This document shows positions 26,420-35,900 of a DNA stretch of 64,000 nt, piece by piece. The stretch is from Azoarcus olearius. GTDB taxonomy: Bacteria > Pseudomonadota > Gammaproteobacteria > Burkholderiales > Rhodocyclaceae. The stretch's first letter is position 1, and each line of letters begins with the position of its first letter. The position numbers and the translations under genes were made by a program. The notes beneath the pieces were generated by a model. That model was not told where the DNA came from and searched no databases. It saw only the letters and a list, made by a program, of their open reading frames with translations. Where the stretch lies: assembly GCF_001682385.1 (NCBI RefSeq), contig NZ_CP016210.1:2976001-3040000 (forward strand). Direction: 5' to 3'.

Positions 26420-27043
26420 TTACGCAATGCGCGCGATGTCCGCCACCCGCTCGAACAGTTCGTCCGGCGCGTGCGCCGCCAGCGACGCGGCCGTGCCGTA
26501 GCCCCAGGCCACCGCGCCAAAGGCCACCCGCGCCTTGCGCGCCGCCTCCAGGTCGGTCACCTGATCGCCGATGTAGATCGCGTCTCCTGCCGCCACGCCA
26601 GCGCGCCGCAGCACCTTGCGGATGCGATCCGCCTTGCCGAAGATCGACATGCCGCATTCCAGCTGGCCAATGCGCGTGATGATGTCCGTACCGAGGATGC
26701 TGCGCACGTTGTCCGCCGCGTTGGACGACACCACCGCCAGCCCGACGCCGCCCTCGTGCAGCGCGCGCAGCATCGGGGCCACCCCGTCGAACAGCGCAAC
26801 CTCGCCGGCATTGGCCTGCATCAGCCGGGTAAAGGTGCGCGCCACCGCCGGCAGCTTCCACGCCGGCATGCCCACGTGGGCCATCATCTCGCGCGCGCCC
26901 AGATGGCGCAGCGACGGAATCTCCTCCGCCGCGATCGGCCGGAAGGCGTGCTGCTCGGCCACGTGGTTGAACACCCGCACGAAGAACGGAAAGGAATCCG
27001 CCAGCGTGCCGTCGAAATCAAAAATCGCGAGTCGATACTTCAT
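26420..27043 (-). CDS. HAD-superfamily hydrolase (phosphatase)
   Basis: The 207-residue protein carries the HAD motifs: motif I FDFDGTLADSF (nucleophile Asp), motif II VVSSN and motif IV GDQVTDLEAA. The closest pattern is Gph/phosphoglycolate-phosphatase-like. The start overlaps the MerR gene stop by ATGA (27040-27043), so it is translationally coupled and belongs to the same operon. Confidence 0.85.
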   Translation of the reverse strand: MKYRLAIFDFDGTLADSFPFFVRVFNHVAEQHAFRPIAAEEIPSLRHLGAREMMAHVGMPAWKLPAVARTFTRLMQANAGEVALFDGVAPMLRALHEGGVGLAVVSSNAADNVRSILGTDIITRIGQLECGMSIFGKADRIRKVLRRAGVAAGDAIYIGDQVTDLEAARKARVAFGAVAWGYGTAASLAAHAPDELFERVADIARIA

Positions 27044-27477
27044 GTTGCTCCAGGGCGGCGCGGCGTTTGCCGAGGACGCGGGCCAAGCGCGCCGATGGCC
27101 GCCGCGCGCAAGATGCGGCGAAAGGTGGGGCACTCGAGGTGGCTGGGGGCGGAACACTGCGCCGCGTGGCGCAGACCGTCACGCATGGCGGAAAGCTGGC
27201 GTATCCGCTGATCCAGCTCGTCCGCACGGCGCCGCAGCAGCGCGCGGTCGATCTGCAGGCCGCCGTCGGGTGCGAACATCGCCGCGATCTCGTCCAGCGA
27301 AAAGCCGGACGCCCGTCCGAGCGCGATCAGCGCCAGCCGCTCCAGCACGCCATCGGCAAACACACGCCGCCGGCCCTGCCGTCCGAGCGCGGCAATCAAC
27401 CCCTTTTCTTCGTAGTAGCGCAGTGTGGAGGCCGGCACGCCGGACTGCCGCGCGACCTCCGCGATATCGAGCGACAT
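27040..27477 (-). CDS. MerR-family transcriptional regulator
   Basis: The 145-residue protein begins MSLDIAEVARQSGVPASTLRYYEEKGLI, the MerR winged helix, followed by a coiled-coil dimerisation helix and a C-terminal region with Cys pair CSAPSHLEC. It is divergent from the methyltransferase gene at 27549; a palindrome between them is the likely operator. The metal or redox inducer is not clear because SoxR-type iron-sulfur ligands (CxxCxCx5C) are absent. Confidence 0.9.
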   Translation of the reverse strand: MSLDIAEVARQSGVPASTLRYYEEKGLIAALGRQGRRRVFADGVLERLALIALGRASGFSLDEIAAMFAPDGGLQIDRALLRRRADELDQRIRQLSAMRDGLRHAAQCSAPSHLECPTFRRILRAAAIGALGPRPRQTPRRPGAT

Positions 27478-27482
27478 GGCGC

Positions 27483-27513
27483 TTGACCTCAAGTCGACTT
27501 GAACTTGCAAGAT
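27483..27513 (+). promoter_or_regulatory. MerR-type promoter with palindromic operator
   Basis: TTGACC (27483-27488) is a -35 candidate, followed by the perfect palindrome TCAAGTCGACTTGA (27489-27502) and a -10 candidate CAAGAT at 27508-27513. The 19-base spacer is typical of MerR-activated promoters. CCTCAAGT-ACTTGA resembles the SoxR box of E. coli. The target is the + strand methyltransferase and possibly the divergent merR gene. Confidence 0.6.
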
Positions 27514-27548
27514 AGCAGCACGACGTTTTCGAGGACAGGAACCCGATC

Positions 27549-28406
27549 ATGAACAAGACATACGACAGCGGCAACAAGACGCAGGGCGCGCTGTGGAACG
27601 GCAGCGCGGGGCAGGCCTGGGTGGAGAACCAGACCCTGCTGGACACCATGTTCCAGCCCATCGCCGACCTGCTTCTGGACACCCTGGCGGACATGCCCGA
27701 CGCCGCGGTACTGGACGTGGGCTGCGGCGCCGGCGCCACCACGGTGGACATCGCGCGGCGCGTGGCGCCCCATGGCCGCTGCACCGGCATCGACGTATCG
27801 GCCCCGATGATCACCGCCGCCCGCGCCCGCGCCGCGCAGCACGGCGCCAGCGCCGACTTCGTGTGCGCCGACGCGCAAGGTCACGACTTCGGCCCGGCCT
27901 GCTTCGACCTCGTCGTGTCCCGCTTCGGCGTCATGTTCTTCGATGACCCGGTGGCCGCGTTCGCCGGGCTGCGTCGCGCAACCCGCAGCAATGGGCGGCT
28001 GCGCTTCATCGCCTGGCGCAGCCCGGCCGAAAACCCCTTCCATACGATTGCCGAACAGGCGGCCCGGCCGCTGCTGCCGCAGCTACCGCAACGCCGCCCC
28101 AACGAACCCGGCCAGTTCGGCTTTGCCGACCGGGAACACGTTGCCCGCATCCTGGAGCACACCGGCTGGCGCGGGATCGACATCCGCCCCGCCGACATCG
28201 CCTGCGCCTTCCCCGCCCACCACCTGCCCACCTACATGGCGCGCATGGGCGCCGTGGGCCGCGCGCTGGACGAGGCCGACGCCGCTACCCGCACGGCGGT
28301 CATGGAGGCGCTGCACCCGGTGTTCGCACCCTTCATCCATGGCGAAGAAGTGCGCTTCACCGCCGCGTGCTGGGATGTCCGCGCAAGCGCGGCGCCAGGC
28401 GACTAA
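27549..28406 (+). CDS. SAM-dependent methyltransferase
   Basis: The 285-residue protein has the class I methyltransferase motifs VLDVGCGAGATTVDIA and GIDVSAPMITAARARA, with DLVVSRFGVMFF at motif IV. It resembles small-molecule methyltransferases of the UbiE/COQ5-like group. It is divergent from the MerR gene, which probably activates it. The substrate is unknown. Confidence 0.88.
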   Translation: MNKTYDSGNKTQGALWNGSAGQAWVENQTLLDTMFQPIADLLLDTLADMPDAAVLDVGCGAGATTVDIARRVAPHGRCTGIDVSAPMITAARARAAQHGASADFVCADAQGHDFGPACFDLVVSRFGVMFFDDPVAAFAGLRRATRSNGRLRFIAWRSPAENPFHTIAEQAARPLLPQLPQRRPNEPGQFGFADREHVARILEHTGWRGIDIRPADIACAFPAHHLPTYMARMGAVGRALDEADAATRTAVMEALHPVFAPFIHGEEVRFTAACWDVRASAAPGD

Positions 28407-28415
28407 GCGGGCGCG

Positions 28416-28796
28416 CTAGCGGCTGCACGCCGCGCGCGTGCCCGGCAACAGCAGCAGAAGCAGAAAGACCAGCAGCAGGAACAAGGCCAACAGCACGTTC
28501 GACCCCGGCAGATGGGAGAGACTGTAGTTGGCCACCACCCAACTGCCGAAGCGGTACAGCTGGAAGCACACCGCGCCGAGGCCCAGCCACCACGCCCACG
28601 CATAGCACCGCCACAGGCCCCAGGCGATCAGCAGCCCGAGGATGCACACCAGCCAGGTCACCGGCTGCACGAAGTTGAGGCGAAGGCTGAAGAAATCGCC
28701 GGTCAGTGCGATCCGCACCAGCGAACCGCCCAGCACCAGCAGCACATAGACGACCGCGACCAGCGCCGCGAGGCGCGCTTGCATTTGACTACTCAT
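28416..28796 (-). CDS. Small four-helix membrane protein of unknown function
   Basis: The 126-residue protein has four membrane helices: about 8-30 (LAALVAVVYVLLVLGGSLVRI), 45-60, 68-88 and 100-118 (a Leu-rich last helix, VLLALFLLLVFLLLLLLPG). GGAG precedes the ATG at 28796. It converges with the methyltransferase gene. No family is recognised. Confidence 0.65.
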   Translation of the reverse strand: MSSQMQARLAALVAVVYVLLVLGGSLVRIALTGDFFSLRLNFVQPVTWLVCILGLLIAWGLWRCYAWAWWLGLGAVCFQLYRFGSWVVANYSLSHLPGSNVLLALFLLLVFLLLLLLPGTRAACSR

Positions 28797-28975
28797 GGGA
28801 CTCCGGACAGGACAGTGAAGGCCGGCTGGCTGCCGGCTCCGCGTTCAGGCCGCGATCCTAGCGGCCATGCCGTCGGCAAGCCGACCCGCCACACGCCGGC
28901 CGGCCGGAAAAGCGCGACGGGCGGAGCGCTGCGGACTTTGCGCCCCGCACTGCGGAGATCGCACGGATTGCCGGC

Positions 28976-29512
28976 CTAGAAGCGCGATCCCGGCTGCTCC
29001 AGAAACTCAAGCTCTTCCGCGGTGCTCTCGCGGCCGAGAATCGCATTGCGGTGCGGATAGCGCCCGAAGCGGTCGACGATGGCCTTGTGGCGCAACTCGA
29101 AATCGTAATTGTCGGCCGGCGCAAACTCGCGAAACAGCGCCTCTGCCTGCACATGGATCAGGCGCGACTCGCTGTGCATGTAGGGCATCAACAGAAAGGC
29201 CCGCTCGATCGGCTCCAAAGCCGGAAGCGCACCCGCCGCAACGGCCTCCTGCGCCAGTATCAGCGCGGTTGCGTCCTGCGCGAAGGCGCGCGGCGTGTCG
29301 CGGTGGATGTTCCGCGAGAACTGGTCGAGCACGATGATCTCTGCGAGACGGCCCTTGGCATCCGCCCGCCACGAGAACAGTTCGCCCTGAGCGGCGCTAT
29401 CGAGCAGCGGGCCGAAGCGCTGGCGGAGCAGCGCGTCAAAGACAGGATCGGCGGACCACCAGGCCTTGGGGGTGATTTCGGAGAACCAGAAGGTGAGGAT
29501 TTGGGTGGGCAT
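28976..29512 (-). CDS. DUF924-family protein
   Basis: The 178-residue protein matches the DUF924 family throughout: ILTFWFSEITPKAWW at the start, IIVLDQFSRNIHRDTPRAFA in the middle and LPYMHSE plus DRFGRYPHRNAILGR near the end. The family has TPR-like folding and no proven activity. The ATG at 29512 was chosen over one at 29584. Confidence 0.88.
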   Translation of the reverse strand: MPTQILTFWFSEITPKAWWSADPVFDALLRQRFGPLLDSAAQGELFSWRADAKGRLAEIIVLDQFSRNIHRDTPRAFAQDATALILAQEAVAAGALPALEPIERAFLLMPYMHSESRLIHVQAEALFREFAPADNYDFELRHKAIVDRFGRYPHRNAILGRESTAEELEFLEQPGSRF

Positions 29513-29580
29513 TCGGTGTTTCCTTTCTGCCGTGTAGCCAGCGCCAGTTCGCCAGTCCATTGGATGTCGACCAGTCGAAG

Positions 29581-30729
29581 TCATCCGCTGACAGCGCGGT
29601 TACGGCCCTCCGCCTTGGCCCGGTAGAGGGCGGCGTCGGCACTGTTAATGGTGGCGGTGATGTCGGGAGAAGTCGGCCGGGTCGTGGCGACGCCGATGCT
29701 GACCGTGATGGTCACTGGCCCCCTGCTCGTTTCCAGAGGGTGGCCGGCGACGGCGGCGCGGATGCGTTCGGCCACCACAAGGGCAGTGGAGACCTCGGTG
29801 TCCGGCAGCAGGACGACGAATTCCTCACCGCCGTATCGGGCGAAGATGTCCTGATGGCGCAGGCAGGGAGCGACGCGGGCGACAAAGTGCTTCAAGGCAA
29901 GGTCGCCGACGTGGTGGCCATGCCGGTCGTTGAGTTGCTTGAAGTGGTCGAGGTCGATGAGAAGCAGCGCCAGTGCGCGGCCCGAGCGCTGCGCGCGCGC
30001 CAGCTCGTGGGCCGATAGGTCATGGAAGGCGCGACGGTTGTAGACGTCGGTAAGCGGATCACGGGTGGCCTGGCGGTTGAGTTCGGCCTGCAGGGTTTCG
30101 CTGGTCATGATGACCAGGCCAAGAGTGAAAAAGAGGATGAACAGAAAGCCTTCGAGGCCGGTCATCATGGCCAGGCGGCCGCTGCCGAAGGGGTCGCTTA
30201 GAGGCGTGCCGGTGGCGCTGAGGATGGCGCGGACACAAAAGAAGAGGCCGTGCAGGATCAAGAGCAGGGCGACCCAGCGGCGGCCGAGACGCCCCCTTTC
30301 GCCGTGACGGAGCAGTTCGCTGGCGGTGAGGAAGAGCAGCAGGGCAACGATGATGGAAAGGAAGCTGATGCGCCCTGCCGGGTCGCTGTCGTCCAGATAG
30401 CGGGTGGCGAGGAAAGGTAGGGCGATGGCGGGTGCAGCGAATATCCAGCTGGGACTGCAGGAGCGGCCGACAAAGCGGCGCATGCCGAGCCAGAAGAGGC
30501 TGAGCCCGAGAAGGAGGACGGTGTTGGCAGCGACGACAGTGAGCAGGGGGGAGAGGGCACCGCGTTGGGCGAGGAGAAAGCCGCTGCAGGCTGCGCAAGC
30601 CATGCCCCAGGCCCAGCACTCGATGCCATGCACGGCTAACCGGACCCGTTGCGCCAAAAAGAGCGATACGGCAGCGGCCAGCGTCGCGAGCCCGAGCATG
30701 AAGAAAATCGTGCGGATGTCGAGTGCCAT
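29581..30729 (-). CDS. Membrane-bound diguanylate cyclase
   Basis: The 382-residue protein has six to seven membrane helices over the first about 210 residues and a cytoplasmic GGDEF domain with active site GGEEF and an RxxD I-site (RHQD) five residues upstream. Predicted product c-di-GMP. The membrane part has no recognised sensor family. Together with the GAF-GGDEF gene and the Cache-GGDEF gene, it is one of three cyclases in the window. Confidence 0.9.
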   Translation of the reverse strand: MALDIRTIFFMLGLATLAAAVSLFLAQRVRLAVHGIECWAWGMACAACSGFLLAQRGALSPLLTVVAANTVLLLGLSLFWLGMRRFVGRSCSPSWIFAAPAIALPFLATRYLDDSDPAGRISFLSIIVALLLFLTASELLRHGERGRLGRRWVALLLILHGLFFCVRAILSATGTPLSDPFGSGRLAMMTGLEGFLFILFFTLGLVIMTSETLQAELNRQATRDPLTDVYNRRAFHDLSAHELARAQRSGRALALLLIDLDHFKQLNDRHGHHVGDLALKHFVARVAPCLRHQDIFARYGGEEFVVLLPDTEVSTALVVAERIRAAVAGHPLETSRGPVTITVSIGVATTRPTSPDITATINSADAALYRAKAEGRNRAVSG

Positions 30730-30785
30730 GCAAACCTAATCAGGGTCATGGGATGGGGATCGGTCTTCAGGAGGAGGAGTCCGTC

Positions 30786-30860
30786 ATGGATGCTACTACC
30801 GTTGCCGTCGACCTGGCCAAGAGCGTCTTTCAACTCGCCGTCGCCAATTCGTCCTGGCCC
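30786..30860 (+). pseudogene. IS110-family transposase remnant (5' fragment)
   Basis: The first about 22 codons read MDATTVAVDLAKSVFQLAV, the typical N-terminus of IS110-family DEDD transposases with the first catalytic Asp. A good AGGAGGAG ribosome site precedes the ATG. The frame then changes to unrelated sequence within about 75 bases, so the rest of the transposase is missing. IS110/IS1111-group elements are known to insert at integron attC sites, which fits its place next to the cassette island. Confidence 0.65.
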
Positions 30861-31066
30861 GTGATCGATTCACCCTTTCCCCTCACCCTTGCGCCGAGAC
30901 TGATCGCTCATCATGGCAAACCGGGTCACACCCACGCGACACGACGCCGATAACACTGCCGGCTCTCCGGCAGCCGCTTGTAACGATTGGCGCTTCGCGG
31001 GCAGATTCCATGTCGGCACGGGTCATTCAGAACCCACCACAGATGCCGGATATACGACTGCAGGTG
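30861..31066. other. Non-coding stretch between IS remnant and cassettes
   Basis: No gene is supported. It contains a perfect 7-bp inverted repeat with a four-base loop (CTGCCGG CTCT CCGGCAG at 30957-30974). It may be remaining IS110 end sequence or scar DNA. Confidence 0.4.
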
Positions 31067-31136
31067 ATTCAACCCGGAAAGTCAAAAACACGGTCTGTCT
31101 TGATTTACGGGGGAGTCCATATACGCCATGTTAGGT
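31067..31136 (-). repeat. Possible attC site 2 (integron cassette end)
   Basis: On the - strand the SMI1-type gene ends ACC TAA C, giving the core-site ACCTAAC (RYYYAAC) at 31136-31130. A GTTRRRY-type core, GTTGAAT, occurs at 31073-31067, 70 bases in total. Internal stem pairing is weak, so only the gene-proximal core is convincing. Confidence 0.4.
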
Positions 31137-31661
31137 CTCAAACGCATCATCACCCTCAAGACCACGAACAAACGACTCGAAGTTTTTGGCAACGAATGTG
31201 ATCTTGTATTCCCGCTCTTGATCAATGTGGACTACTCGAGGCTCACCAGTTGGGCCACATTCACTGTAATCAAGGCAAAGCATGTCGTGACCGGCCGACG
31301 GACAATCGGCAAAATAGATGCCGATCGGGGGGTAGCCCCATTCGCTAACCCAGAAGCTGCTATCGAACTCGCCGCATAACGAATAGGTTTTTTCTTTGCC
31401 GATTGAGTAGATGCCGGTGATCGCTATGTGATCTTCGGACCAAGAGGTTCGTTCGCTGGTCCTATGATTTGTGCGCTTCGGGATGCCACCGTTTTGAGTG
31501 CGCATAAGTGTGATGTAAGACTTGGGTAGCTTATATCCAAGCTCCTTTTCTACGCGAGCGACGTCGAGATCAGTGAAAGCTGGACCAACGTACTCCCGCC
31601 TTGCGTAGTCTGATTCCTCCCAAAAATCACTCAGGGCGAAGTCTGCAAATGGCTCGTTCAT
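31131..31661 (-). CDS. SMI1/KNR4-like protein, cassette-encoded
   Basis: The 176-residue protein has features of the SMI1/KNR4 (SUKH) superfamily: VARVEKELGYKLPKSYITLMRTQNGG is the standard N-terminal signature. SUKH proteins often act as immunity proteins against secreted toxins. Codon and base composition are visibly AT-richer than the flanks. Its stop codon is within an integron-type core site and its start follows another core site by ten bases, so it looks like the gene of a mobile cassette. Confidence 0.8.
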   Translation of the reverse strand: MNEPFADFALSDFWEESDYARREYVGPAFTDLDVARVEKELGYKLPKSYITLMRTQNGGIPKRTNHRTSERTSWSEDHIAITGIYSIGKEKTYSLCGEFDSSFWVSEWGYPPIGIYFADCPSAGHDMLCLDYSECGPTGEPRVVHIDQEREYKITFVAKNFESFVRGLEGDDAFET

Positions 31662-31670
31662 TCTCGTGAG

Positions 31671-31766
31671 ACCTAACTCTCGCGGTAAGCTGCACCGCAA
31701 GGAGCGTAGCGACTGGAGGGAACCAAAAGCGTAGCTTTTGGCGTCAGCTTGACCAAACAGTTAGGC
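31671..31766 (-). repeat. Integron attC recombination site (96 bp)
   Basis: On the - strand the site begins GCCTAAC (31766-31760) and ends GTTAGGT (31677-31671), matching the R'' RYYYAAC and R' GTTRRRY cores. Inside, GGTCAAGCTGACGCC can pair with GGTGCAGCTTACC leaving extrahelical bases, and the first arm resembles the arm of the aadA cassette attC. The upstream gene's TAA lies in the R'' core, as is usual for cassettes. Confidence 0.8.
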
Positions 31767-32474
31767 CGCATTCTCGCCCACATGGAAAATAAAAGCCTCG
31801 TTCCGCGGGCGCTTGAAATTTGCAAATCCGCGCTTCTCGGCAGTTAAAAGGCAAACTGTATAAATGGGTAGCCGTTTGTTTTTGCCAATCGTCTCCGCAT
31901 TGATGGATCTATTCTTGCCTTCCGCATGGTACTCGCCATGAAGCGGCGGCCCCATACGATTCTGTGATCGCGTTCGCTTTACGCCGGAACTTGCGGGATC
32001 GAAGGTGAGCAACAGATTTGTTCGTGCAATGGTCTCCGATTTTACTTTTCCATAATGGAAGTGATATCCGAAGCCATGATTCTCTACCTCCATTCCTTCG
32101 CCGCAGCTTGGGATTCTAAGTAGGTAAAGTAGCACTGGAACTTCAGAAGCTCGGACGAGCGGTCGGTGGCACTCCAAAACAATGGCATGATTGAAAATTG
32201 GAAGCACCTGCACTACATCATGGAAAATCGGAAATCGTTCGCCGGCCTCGTGAAGATTTGTCTCCAGTTGCGATGCGTCACCGCGTAATGTTTTTGCTGC
32301 ATCTTCGATCTCAAGGATTAGTTCGCGTGCACTTTCAACGCTATGTGGGTACCCTTTGTGCCACCAAGTACGATAGAAAATTCTTTGTAGATGACGTGGC
32401 AAAGCTTGTTCATTATCCAGCGCGCGGATTGCTTGATCGATAAAGCGAATAGTTTGATGAGCAAGAAGCTGCAT
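31761..32474 (-). CDS. Cassette-encoded hypothetical protein
   Basis: The 237-residue protein starts MQLLAHQTIRFIDQAIRAL. No family is recognised; it shows no signal peptide or membrane helix. Its base composition is lower in GC than the flanking genes. It ends inside the attC core at 31760-31766 and begins about 40 bases after a GTTAGGC core at 32521-32515 (- strand), so it is likely a gene cassette. Its role is unknown. Confidence 0.65.
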   Translation of the reverse strand: MQLLAHQTIRFIDQAIRALDNEQALPRHLQRIFYRTWWHKGYPHSVESARELILEIEDAAKTLRGDASQLETNLHEAGERFPIFHDVVQVLPIFNHAIVLECHRPLVRASEVPVLLYLLRIPSCGEGMEVENHGFGYHFHYGKVKSETIARTNLLLTFDPASSGVKRTRSQNRMGPPLHGEYHAEGKNRSINAETIGKNKRLPIYTVCLLTAEKRGFANFKRPRNEAFIFHVGENAA

Positions 32475-32514
32475 ACAGTAAATGGCTCGGTAGGGGTAGG
32501 TATAGCGTCTTGGG

Positions 32515-32595
32515 GCCTAACGTGTTTTAGCCCGCACTTCTGCGGACTCGTTCTGAAGGCTGGGGTATATCCAGCCGGACCCCGCGGCATTAAGC
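32515..32595 (-). repeat. Possible attC-type core upstream of the first cassette
   Basis: GTTAGGC (R' type) is at 32521-32515 on the - strand, about 40 bases before the start of the 237-residue gene. A degenerate partner GCTTAAT is at 32595-32589. The intervening sequence forms two small hairpins (GGCTGG/CCAGCC and CCGCA/TGCGG) instead of a single attC-like stem, so it may be only a half site. Confidence 0.35.
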
Positions 32596-32943
32596 AATTG
32601 ACTTATCTGATCTTTTACCAAGTCACCGGTTTATGAACCCGTATACACAACCCGACAAACCCCGCACCGAGCGCACCCGCATCTCCGCCATCGCAACCTC
32701 CTTCGATCCACAGGCCGAGCGAACAGCACGAGAAACTGCATCGGCATAAGCATTACAGCTTGATGGCCGAACGGCAATATGTATTTCAGGATGTTTCTGC
32801 ATGCAGGAAGGATGACTGCACGCGGGGCCCAGTGAGGCGTAGAGGGGAGGCTCACCAGCCAGGGGCAAGGCCGGGAGCCGCCGGCAGCAGCCCCGGCTCA
32901 TGCTGGATGGGGACGGCGACGCCTCCTCGGGGGAATGCTTCGA
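32596..32943. other. Gene-poor stretch with a 38-codon ORF
   Basis: No integrase is visible here, although an integron platform would be expected on this side of the cassettes. A short frame at 32634-32750 (+; MNPYTQPDKPRTERTR...) has no recognised family and could be a remnant. The rest contains no supported feature. Confidence 0.4.
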
Positions 32944-35900
32944 TCAGTTCGCGGCTGGCCGCCTGGCCCGCCCCTGCCAGACGGCGCCCGCCGCCAGCAC
33001 CAGCGTCATCGCCAGTACCGCCAGCACCATGCTAAGCGGATTCGACGGCGACACCTTCTCCGGCTTCGGTGCTTCCGGTACCGCCTCCAGCTTCACCCCG
33101 CGCTGCATAGGCGCCGGCTCCACCTCGGCCGGTTTCTGCTCGGACTGCGCCGGCGGTGCCGGTTGCGATTGCACCGCCCTCGCCTGCTGCACCACCGGCT
33201 GCGGCAGTTGATCCGCCGCCCACTGCCGCACCGCCGTCAGTTCATTGCCCAGCGGCGCTTCGCGGCTCAATTCGCGATAAAGCCCGGCCAGTTCCTTGCG
33301 CGTTTCCGCGTCCGGCTTCCAGTAGCCGAGGCGGTCGGCCTGGATCAGGCGTTCCAGCGCCTGGGCGTAGGCTTGCGGGTTCTGGCGCAGCCATTCGGGC
33401 AGGCCGAGCTGGTGGCGGTCGCGCACCAGTACGTCGTGGAAGCTCTGCCAGTGGTCGGGGCGCACGGTGTCGGGCGCGGTGTTCTGCCAGCCGAAGCTGT
33501 ATTGCACCGCCTTCAGCACCTGCAGCGTGCCGGCCCAGCCTTCTTCGCGCTGGGCTTTCAGCCAGCCGGGGTGGAGGTAGCGGCTCTGCATTTCCAGCGC
33601 GATGCTGCGCGAGGCGGTTTCGGTGAAGGCCTGGGCGCCGTCCTGCAGCTGGCTGACGTGCAGTTCCAGCGCCTCGCGCTTGCCGGCGCTGCGGGCGGCG
33701 GCGGCGAGGCCGCCGAGGTACTGGAAGGGGTCGTCGGAGCTGACCATCGCGTACAGGTGGGAGGTGCGCGACATCAGCGCGGCGTCGGTGTGCCGCAGGT
33801 GGGCGCCGAGTGCCTGGGCGGCGGCGTCCGGGCGGGACAGCGCCATCGGTTCGCCATTCACGTAGGGCTGGCTCATGCGCTGCAGGAAGAGTTCGCCGAG
33901 GCGCTCGTCGCCGGCCTTGAGGCCGTTGCTCTGCACCGCGTCGGCCACGCCGGTGCCGTAGTCGCCGGCGGCGTTGCCGAACACGCGGGCCTGCGCCAGC
34001 GCGGCGGCATCGGTCTCGCCGATACCCGCCTTGCGCAGTTCCGCCTGCACCGTGCGGGTGTTGCGGGCGACGGCGTTGTCCGGCTCCGCCGTGGCCGCGG
34101 CGGCAACGCCCTGGTCGATGAGGTTCATCAGCGCCGGGAACTGGTCGCGGTAGGAGCCGGTGATGCTCAGCAGCACATCGACGCGCGGGCGGCCGAGTTC
34201 GGCTTGCGGCAGCACGCGCACGCCGTTGGGGCGGCCGTTGGCGTCCCACACCGGTTCGACGCCGAGCGCCACCAGCGCCTGCGCTTCCATCACGCCCTGG
34301 TGGCGCAGGGTTTCGCCCGCCCACAGCGACAGCGCAAAGCGCTGCGGCGCGCGGCCGGCGGCGGCCTGCTCGGCGTACCAGGCGGCAAACAGCTTGCGGG
34401 CGACGTCGTAGGCCTGCCGCGTGGGCAGGCGGCTCGGGTCCAGGCCGGTGAGATTGCGGCCGGTGGGCACGCTGTCCGGGTTGCGCAGCGGATCGCCGCC
34501 GTAGGCCGCGGGCACGAAGCGGCCATCCAGCGCGGCGAGCAGGCCGGGGAGTTCGCCTTCGATGGCGAGCCGGCGCTCCATCTCCTGCGCGCGCAGCGCG
34601 AGCTCGCGCAGGGCCTCGCTGTCGATGGCCTTGCGCGCAGCGCGGTTGGGCACCGGACCTTCGGGCTCGGGCGGGCGCAGGTCTAGCCGGCTGGCGGCCT
34701 CGGCGTCCTGCAGCGCCACCTCCAGCCAGCGCGAGGGGCGCGAGCCGGCGACGCGCTCGTGGTCGATCAGGAAGGCCTCGTCGATGTCCTCGCCGAGCGC
34801 TTCGATCAGCGGTTCGCGCAGCATCTGCAGGATGGTCTGGTGGCGGTCGGCGGCATCCGGCACGCGGCCGAACACCGCCAGCCCCTTGGGCTGCGAGCTT
34901 TGCGCGAGCCGGTCGAGCCAGGGGTGCAGTTGCTCCAGGAAGCCGGCGAAGTCGGCGGCGATGCGCTCGGCCGTCCAGCCCAGGTCGCGGTGCAGTTGCT
35001 GTTCGACGAAGACCGCGATCAGCTGCTGTTCGAGCGCGCTGCGGGTGGGGCCGACGTCGGCGGTTTCCCATTCGTGCATCAGCTCGTGCATGTGGCCCAT
35101 GCGTTTGTTGAAGCCGGCCGGCGAGAAGCCCGGCGTGCGGTGGCTGATCATCAGCGCGCGGCCGCGGCGCTTGGCGGTGGTGGCTTCGCCGAGGTTGTCG
35201 ACGATGTAGGGGTAGATCACCGGCAGGTCGCCCAGCGGCAGCCAGGCCTGGTCGTGCACGTCCAGCCCGCGCAGCTTGCCGGGCGCCCATTCCTGGGTGC
35301 CGTGGGTGCCGAAGTGGATCAGCGCGTCGGCCTGCTGCGCCCACAGGTAGGTGGCGAGGTAGTGGTGCGAGATCGGCGTCCTGCTCTTGTGCATGAAGGG
35401 GTCCTGCCCCTGGCGCAGGGTCTCTTCGCGCGGCGGCTGCGGCAGCACGTCGAGCGCGCCGGCCCGCACCCGCGGAATCACGAACACCCGCCGGCCCTGC
35501 CATTCGACGAGGTAGCGGCTCTCGGCGGGTTCGCCCCAGCGCGCGGAAATCATCCGGCGCAGGTCCTGCGGCAGGCGGTCGAACCAGGCCTGGTAATCGG
35601 CCAGCGGCAGCGCGGCGGCCTGGTCGCTGGCGAGCAGCGCGCGCAGGTCGGCGTTGGGATAGTAGGCGCCGATCAGCGGCTGCAGGCGGCGGATCCAGTC
35701 GGCCTCGGGCAGCGGCGTGACCGCGTAACCGGCGCGTTGCAGTTCGCCGCTGACGTTTTCCAGGCTGCGCGGCACGTTGAGGAAGGAGGCGCCGAAGTTG
35801 CCGCCGCCCGGCGGGTAGTTGTAGACCATCGCCACCAGTCGCTTGGCGGCGGCGGGCGTGGTCTGCAGGCGGATCAGGCGCGCCGCCTTGGCCACCACCG

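Noticed and set aside
32515-32595. A full attC site upstream of the first cassette gene
   Set aside because: One core is good, but the other is degenerate and the middle does not form a single attC-like stem; kept only as a low-confidence feature.
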